From Clostridia bacterium (GTDB lineage Bacteria; Bacillota; Clostridia; UMGS1810), in contig JAEDEG010000046.1 of assembly GCA_016293435.1 (NCBI GenBank), forward strand, positions 1 to 18,758: 18,758 nt of DNA, written 5' to 3'. The notes beneath the pieces were generated by a model. It was not told the origin of the DNA and did no database searches. It worked only from the letters and a program-made list of their open reading frames with translations. The position numbers were made by a program, and so were the translations under genes. Position 1 is the stretch's first letter; the number at the start of each line of letters is the position of its first letter. Of this stretch, positions 14,687 through 18,758 are shown one piece after another.

Positions 14687-15589
14687 TTATGAATTTAACT
14701 TTTTTATCAAATCCTCAAAGCTTTTTGGCGGCTCAGCACAAAATTCCATATATTCTCCGCTGTGCGGGTGCTCAAAGCCAATTATTTTTGCATGAAGTGC
14801 CTGACCGCTTAATTTGTAAGGGTTTGTACGGGCATATAGCGGATCGCCCATAACCGGATGACCTATATATTGCATGTGAACTCTGATTTGATGCGTTCTT
14901 CCCGTTTCTAAAACACATCTTAGCTTTGAAGCATTTTTAAAATACTGTGTTACTTCAAAGTGTGTGACTGCATGCTTTGAATTTATCGGAACTACCGCCA
15001 TTTTCAATCTGTTTGACGGATCGCGTCCGATTGGAGCATCTATAATCCCTTTTTTGGGCTTTACAATTCCCTCACAAATGCACACATACTCCCTTTTTAC
15101 GCTTTTGTTTTGTATTTGTTCAGACAGAGAAAGGTGTGCCTCGTTTGTTTTTGCAACAAGCAGCAGTCCCGATGTGTCCTTGTCAATTCTGTGAACAATT
15201 CCCGGCCGCAGCACACCGTTGATACCGCTCAAATTATCTTTGCAGTGGTATAGCAATGCATTGACAAGTGTTTTGTTATAATTTCCGGGAGCAGGATGAA
15301 CAACCATTCCCTGAGGCTTGTTAACAACAAGAAGATGCTCATCTTCATACACTATATCAAGCGGGATATTTTCGGGTTCAATGTTTGCATCCCTGGGCTT
15401 TTCCGGTGTTATTTCAATGCAGTCTCCCTGCTTTAATTTGTAATTGTTCTTTGTAGGTTTACCGTTGACAGTGATATTTCCGCTTTCAATCAGTCTTTGA
15501 ACCGTTGCTCTTGTCATGGCGTCTATATTAATATATTTATCAATTCTAATACCGTTTTCATTGCAAATCAGAGTTATTTTTTCCATCAT
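14687..15589 (-). CDS. rluD: RluD-type 23S rRNA pseudouridine synthase
   Basis: This 300-residue protein of the RluA family converts uridines in 23S rRNA (or tRNA) to pseudouridine. An S4 RNA-binding domain occupies 1-75, with RIDKYI (15-20). The catalytic domain shows VVNKPQGMVVHPAPG (88-102) and the signature HRIDKDTSGLLLVAK (133-147), whose Asp 136 is the catalytic residue. TGRTHQIRVHMQYIGHPVMGD, split over two lines of the protein near 225-250, completes the active site. The exact target base cannot be inferred; the S4 domain and neighbourhood next to lspA favour RluD. Two adjacent ATG codons (15589 and 15586) follow AAAGGA; either is possible. The start lies inside the end of lspA (32-nt overlap), a common coupling of these genes. 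Confidence 0.93.
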   Translation of the reverse strand: MMEKITLICNENGIRIDKYINIDAMTRATVQRLIESGNITVNGKPTKNNYKLKQGDCIEITPEKPRDANIEPENIPLDIVYEDEHLLVVNKPQGMVVHPAPGNYNKTLVNALLYHCKDNLSGINGVLRPGIVHRIDKDTSGLLLVAKTNEAHLSLSEQIQNKSVKREYVCICEGIVKPKKGIIDAPIGRDPSNRLKMAVVPINSKHAVTHFEVTQYFKNASKLRCVLETGRTHQIRVHMQYIGHPVMGDPLYARTNPYKLSGQALHAKIIGFEHPHSGEYMEFCAEPPKSFEDLIKKLNS

Positions 15590-16058
15590 TAAATTCCTTT
15601 TTTACATCGTATTTTTTAGGATCCTTGTATATGAAAATAACATATATGCACATCAAAATGCATCCTACAACTATGCAGCAGTCGGCAAAATTAAAAACGG
15701 GATAGTCTATAAACCTTAAATCAATCATGTCGACAACATATCCCCTGAATATCCTGTCTGCAAGGTTTCCGAGAGCACCGCCGTTTATAAGCGCGGCAGC
15801 AATCTTTGAAACAACATGATTAAGGGGATATTTTCTGAAATAATAAATTTCGGCAGCAAAAATTGCAAAGGTCAAGGCTATAAACACAATGCTGAAATTA
15901 TCAAACATACTCCACGGGCCGCCGGTGTTGTGAACTCTCGAAAAATTAAGAATTCCGTCAATAACGGCAATTGATTCGGATTCTGTAAGCTTTGCTACTG
16001 TCAGATATTTTGTTATCTGATCAATGGCAAAAAGCAGAATTATAAAAATAAAAATCAT
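15558..16058 (-). CDS. lspA: Lipoprotein signal peptidase (signal peptidase II)
   Basis: This protein of 166 residues with four membrane helices cleaves the signal peptide from lipid-modified prolipoproteins. It shows the conserved DQITKYL (13-19), NTGGPWSMF (44-52), NGGALGNLADRIFRG (92-106), VVDMID (108-113) and FNFAD (122-126); Asp 110 and Asp 126 are the likely catalytic pair. The third position of the NxGxxxS region reads GPW where most members have AAF or AAW. ATG 16058 is chosen because it places the first helix at the N-terminus as in the family; no strong ribosome binding site is seen, and a GTG at 16088 inside the upstream hairpin would add 10 residues. It is the middle gene of proS-lspA-rluD. 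Confidence 0.88.
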   Translation of the reverse strand: MIFIFIILLFAIDQITKYLTVAKLTESESIAVIDGILNFSRVHNTGGPWSMFDNFSIVFIALTFAIFAAEIYYFRKYPLNHVVSKIAAALINGGALGNLADRIFRGYVVDMIDLRFIDYPVFNFADCCIVVGCILMCIYVIFIYKDPKKYDVKKEFNDGKNNSDLQ

Positions 16059-16075
16059 AAAAGCACCACACTTGA

Positions 16076-16105
16076 CATGAGCAGCCACTATTGTGACTGC
16101 CCATG
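16076..16105 (-). other. Hairpin between proS and lspA
   Basis: CATGAGCAGCCAC (16076-16088) and GTGACTGCCCATG (16093-16105) form a 13-bp stem, with two positions that are G-U pairs when transcribed on the minus strand. The loop is 4 nt. The stem lies 9 nt after the proS stop codon and 17 nt before the lspA ATG. No U-run follows on the minus strand, so it is not a normal terminator of proS. It could be an RNA-processing or stability element, or a translational control element of lspA. Confidence 0.5.
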
Positions 16106-16114
16106 ATATTTTGT

Positions 16115-17818
16115 TTATTTGTTTTCGTTTATATATTCAACAGCAGCTTTTATTGCGTCAGTTGCGCTAAGCTCTGTAGCTTCAAGTCCTTTTCGGAGTA
16201 TAAACTCAACCTTTCCTTCGGCAGCACCCTTGCCTACGTTAATTCTGACAGGAATGCCTATGAGGTCTGCATCCTTAAATTTAACGCCTGCTCTTTCGTT
16301 TCTGTCATCAATCAAAACTTCAATATTTGCAGCCTTAAGCTCACTGTAAATTTTCTCTGCAAGCCTTGCCTGTTCTTCATTTTTACTATTTACCGGAACA
16401 ACAATAACGTGAAACGGAGCAACAGATACCGGCCATACAATACCGCTTTCATCCGAATACTGTTCAATTACGGCAGCAAGACACCTGCTTACGCCTATTC
16501 CATAACAGCCCATTATGGGAGTCTGCTCTTTTCCGTTTTCGTCAAGATATGTGCATCCGAGTGCATCTGTATATTTTGTTCCGAGTTTGAATATGTGTCC
16601 TACCTCAATGCCCTGACAGGTCTGAATTTTGCTATTGCGGCATTCGGGGCATATGTCGCCAACTTCAATGTTTCTGAAATCTCCAACAACAGTAGGTGCA
16701 AAATCCTTGTTAATATTAACATTTTTAAAGTGATATTTGGTTTCGTTAGCTCCAACAACAAAGTTTTTCATCTGTGCCACCTCGTTGTCAACCAACACAT
16801 CGACCTTTAGTCCCACAGGACCTGCAAATCCAACTGCAGCTCCGGTTGCATCAACAACTTCTTCAGCCGACGCAAGCTCAAGCTCTATAGAACCCAAATA
16901 GTTTGCAAGCTTTGTTTCGTTAACTTCTCTGTCACCTCGTACCATTACTGCAACAATTTTTCCGTCAGAATTGTACAAAAGTGTTTTTGCAAACGACTTT
17001 GCATCAGTGTTCAAAAATTCTGTGAGTTCCTCTATTGTGCGTGAATTGGGTGTGTAAATCTTTTCAATATCCATTATTGGGTCGGCAGTTTCAATCGGCT
17101 GCGGAGCGCAGGCGGCTTTTTCAATGTTCGAGCAAAAGCCGCAGGTGCAGTATGCAATTGTGTCTTCGCCCACTTCCGATTTAACCATAAATTCCTGAGA
17201 CCCCGAGCCGCCCATTGCGCCCGAATCGGCATCTACAATGAGGTATTCAAGACCCATTTTATCAAAGGCTTCTTTGTATGCATCATACATGTTTTTGTAA
17301 GATATATCCAGACCCTCTGCATCCTTATCAAAGCTGTATGCATCTTTCATAATAAACTCTCTGCTTCTGATTACACCAAAACGAGGTCTTCTCTCATCAC
17401 GATATTTTGTCTGGATTTGGTAAAGAGTCATAGGGAGCTGCTTATATGACTTAACGGTATTTTTTACGGTATCGGTAAAAATTTCTTCATGAGTGGGGCC
17501 GAGGCAGAAATCTCTTTCTGCTCTGTCCTTGAGTCTAAACATTTCAGGGCCGAAAACATCCCATCTTCCTGATTCGGTAAAATATTCCTTAGGCAAAACA
17601 GCTGACATAAGAAGCTCCTGGGCTTCATGACTGTCCATTGCATTTCTTACTATATTTTCAATTTTTTTCAATGCTTTAAGTCCCAAAGGCAGATAAGAAT
17701 ATACACCTGATGCAAGCTTTCTGATAAGTCCGGCTCTAAGCATCAACTGATGACTGGGAATTTCAGCCTCAGAAGGTACCTCTCTTAAGGTAGGAACTAA
17801 ATATTTTGATAATCTCAT
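16115..17818 (-). CDS. proS: Prolyl-tRNA synthetase, bacterial type
   Basis: This 567-residue class II synthetase charges tRNA-Pro. The length and the inserted editing domain (about 225-385) mark the bacterial (ProS type 1) form, which deacylates Ala-tRNA-Pro. Class II motif 1 surrounds RKLASGVYSYLPLGLKAL (33-50), motif 2 is TKYRDERRPRFGVIRSREF (137-155), and motif 3 is GCYGIGVSRCLAAVIEQ. The anticodon-binding domain occupies the last ~110 residues. A short CTCGFC element (224-229) and CPECRNSKIQTC add cysteines that could bind zinc. ATG 17818 follows AGAGGA by 7 nt. The 5' untranslated region is only about 45 nt, too short for a T-box, so regulation by uncharged tRNA is not indicated. It is the first gene of the operon with lspA and rluD. 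Confidence 0.97.
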   Translation of the reverse strand: MRLSKYLVPTLREVPSEAEIPSHQLMLRAGLIRKLASGVYSYLPLGLKALKKIENIVRNAMDSHEAQELLMSAVLPKEYFTESGRWDVFGPEMFRLKDRAERDFCLGPTHEEIFTDTVKNTVKSYKQLPMTLYQIQTKYRDERRPRFGVIRSREFIMKDAYSFDKDAEGLDISYKNMYDAYKEAFDKMGLEYLIVDADSGAMGGSGSQEFMVKSEVGEDTIAYCTCGFCSNIEKAACAPQPIETADPIMDIEKIYTPNSRTIEELTEFLNTDAKSFAKTLLYNSDGKIVAVMVRGDREVNETKLANYLGSIELELASAEEVVDATGAAVGFAGPVGLKVDVLVDNEVAQMKNFVVGANETKYHFKNVNINKDFAPTVVGDFRNIEVGDICPECRNSKIQTCQGIEVGHIFKLGTKYTDALGCTYLDENGKEQTPIMGCYGIGVSRCLAAVIEQYSDESGIVWPVSVAPFHVIVVPVNSKNEEQARLAEKIYSELKAANIEVLIDDRNERAGVKFKDADLIGIPVRINVGKGAAEGKVEFILRKGLEATELSATDAIKAAVEYINENK

Positions 17819-17870
17819 TTGACAATCCTCTCTTTATATAAATAACAAATTTTGCTTGTGTATTTTAAAT

Positions 17871-17899
17871 ATTATACAATATTATCCTCTTTTTTTCAA
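17871..17899 (-). promoter_or_regulatory. Sigma-A promoter of proS-lspA-rluD
   Basis: On the minus strand TTGAAA (17899-17894) is followed by a 17-nt spacer and a perfect TATAAT (17876-17871), 52 nt upstream of the proS ATG. The 114-nt gap between proS and the esterase gene holds no clear terminator, so some readthrough from the upstream gene is possible. Confidence 0.83.
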
Positions 17900-17932
17900 T
17901 AGCAAATACAACAAATTTTAATAATCTGTGCT

Positions 17933-18739
17933 CTAATCAATAAACTTCAGGCATTCAAGCCAGTTTTTTAAATTTTTAATCCATACTGCTGTATGCTCAT
18001 ACAAAGGAGCCGGTGCCGTACCGTTGGCAAGTCCAACACCGTGAGGACCGTCATTAAAGGTATGTATTTCAAAAGGAACACGGTATTTTCTCAGCGCCAG
18101 CGCCATATTAAGTGAATTTTCTACCGGCACCGACTCATCTCCCGTGCAGTGCCATATGAAGGCTGGAGGGGTGTCTGCATCAACATTTTTATCAACAGAC
18201 AATCTCAGTGCATTAAGTGCCGACAGGTCAGACGTCAGATTTTCAAAGCTGCCTCTGTGAGCGTATTCTGTAAAGGATAATACAGCATAGCACAAAATCA
18301 TAAAATCCGGTCTGGAGCTTTCTTTGTCTATATCATCTATCGGTTCATAACCAAAATTGTCCTTAAATGTTCCTATGCTTCCTGCAAGATGTCCTCCGGC
18401 AGAAAAACCCATAATTCCGATTTTATCTCTATCATATCCGTATTCATCGGAAAGATGTCTTGCATACCTTACAGCTCTTTTTCCGTCAATTACCGGAATC
18501 GGATGCTCATAAGGCTTAAGCCTGTAATCGAGCACAAATGCAGATACTCCAATCGAGTTAAGCCATTTTGCTATATGCTCGCCTTCGTGAAGCATTGCTT
18601 TTGCTCTGTATGCTCCGCCCGGGCATATTACTACGCATGATTTTGAGTTTTTTACTATATATGGGTGCATTGACGGCATAAAGCCGTTATCGATTTCTTT
18701 GTTGTAGTGCGGAATGTTTTCCTTTTTCCATAAATACAT
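17933..18739 (-). CDS. Alpha/beta hydrolase, acetylesterase-like
   Basis: This 268-residue alpha/beta hydrolase has no signal peptide and resembles the acetyl-xylan-esterase/BD-FAE group that deacetylates carbohydrates or small esters in the cytoplasm. The oxyanion region is CPGGAY (39-44). The nucleophile elbow GFSAGGH places Ser 113, followed by candidate Asp 201 in HCTGDESVP and His 233 in DGPHG, so the catalytic triad is complete. DYRLKP (71-76) is typical of the same group. The ATG at 18739 has GGAGG about 8 nt upstream (18748-18752), so the gene is complete although its promoter is outside the window. The natural substrate is unknown; oligosaccharide deacetylation is an inference from the family. 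Confidence 0.88.
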   Translation of the reverse strand: MYLWKKENIPHYNKEIDNGFMPSMHPYIVKNSKSCVVICPGGAYRAKAMLHEGEHIAKWLNSIGVSAFVLDYRLKPYEHPIPVIDGKRAVRYARHLSDEYGYDRDKIGIMGFSAGGHLAGSIGTFKDNFGYEPIDDIDKESSRPDFMILCYAVLSFTEYAHRGSFENLTSDLSALNALRLSVDKNVDADTPPAFIWHCTGDESVPVENSLNMALALRKYRVPFEIHTFNDGPHGVGLANGTAPAPLYEHTAVWIKNLKNWLECLKFID

Positions 18740-18758
18740 TATACGAACCTCCGATTGT

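Noticed and set aside
16059..16088. lspA starting at GTG 16088
   Set aside because: It would put a 10-residue polar leader before the first membrane helix and begin within a hairpin stem; the family normally starts at the helix. Not fully excluded.
16103..16810. 235-codon + strand frame opposite proS
   Set aside because: Antisense to the anticodon-binding and motif 3 regions of proS; Phe/Cys/Asn-rich composition is typical of a shadow frame.
17819..17932. T-box riboswitch before proS
   Set aside because: The transcribed leader is only about 45 nt and contains no T-box sequence or terminator; T-box leaders are several times longer.
1..18758. Mobile elements, tRNA/rRNA genes, CRISPR arrays, phage or defence genes
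   Set aside because: I looked for transposase-like proteins, cloverleaf-like CCA-ended sequences and regularly spaced repeats on both strands and saw none.

Overview
The window comes from a low-GC, Gram-positive member of the Bacillota, most probably an uncultured Clostridia of the gut or another anaerobic habitat. The reasons are AT-rich intergenic DNA, strong AGGAGG-type ribosome binding sites, textbook sigma-A promoters, a ZTP riboswitch, a DUF5685/DnaJ gene pair, a LTA-synthase-like sulfatase and an unfused AICAR formyltransferase / IMP cyclohydrolase pair. No rRNA, tRNA, CRISPR array, insertion sequence or phage gene is visible. It is a chromosomal housekeeping segment, and most of its novelty is regulatory.

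Region 1 (1-5655, + strand) holds nucleotide biosynthesis. A promoter (77-105) reads into a short translated leader ORF (153-254), a strong intrinsic terminator (258-306) and then carB. The layout closely resembles the UTP-sensing, translation-coupled attenuator of enterobacterial pyrBI and is the most interesting item in the window. Directly after carB a perfect-consensus promoter (3519-3547) drives a ZTP (pfl) riboswitch with an overlapping terminator. This controls a PurO-type IMP cyclohydrolase and a stand-alone AICAR formyltransferase, the last two steps of IMP synthesis. The formyltransferase consumes ZMP, the riboswitch ligand.

Region 2 (5628-6825, - strand) holds rodA, a SEDS peptidoglycan polymerase, convergent with the purine genes and sharing a bidirectional terminator with them. 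Region 3 (6860-10260, + strand) is a tightly packed five-gene operon, divergent from rodA: a DUF5685 protein, a J-domain protein with a cysteine-rich tail, a small membrane protein, a DUF4380 sugar-mutarotase-like protein and a VOC (glyoxalase-fold) protein. It ends in a 15-bp-stem terminator. The function of the first three is unknown.

Region 4 (10270-14546) holds a THUMP-type RNA methyltransferase (- strand), divergent from an atypical RNase Z and an LTA-synthase-like sulfatase (+ strand). Region 5 (14609-18739, - strand) is a proS-lspA-rluD operon with a clear sigma-A promoter in front of proS, preceded by an alpha/beta-hydrolase (esterase-type) gene that lies almost complete against the window edge. 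Gaps between genes are short; the longest stretch without a full-size gene (1-339) is the carB promoter and leader.
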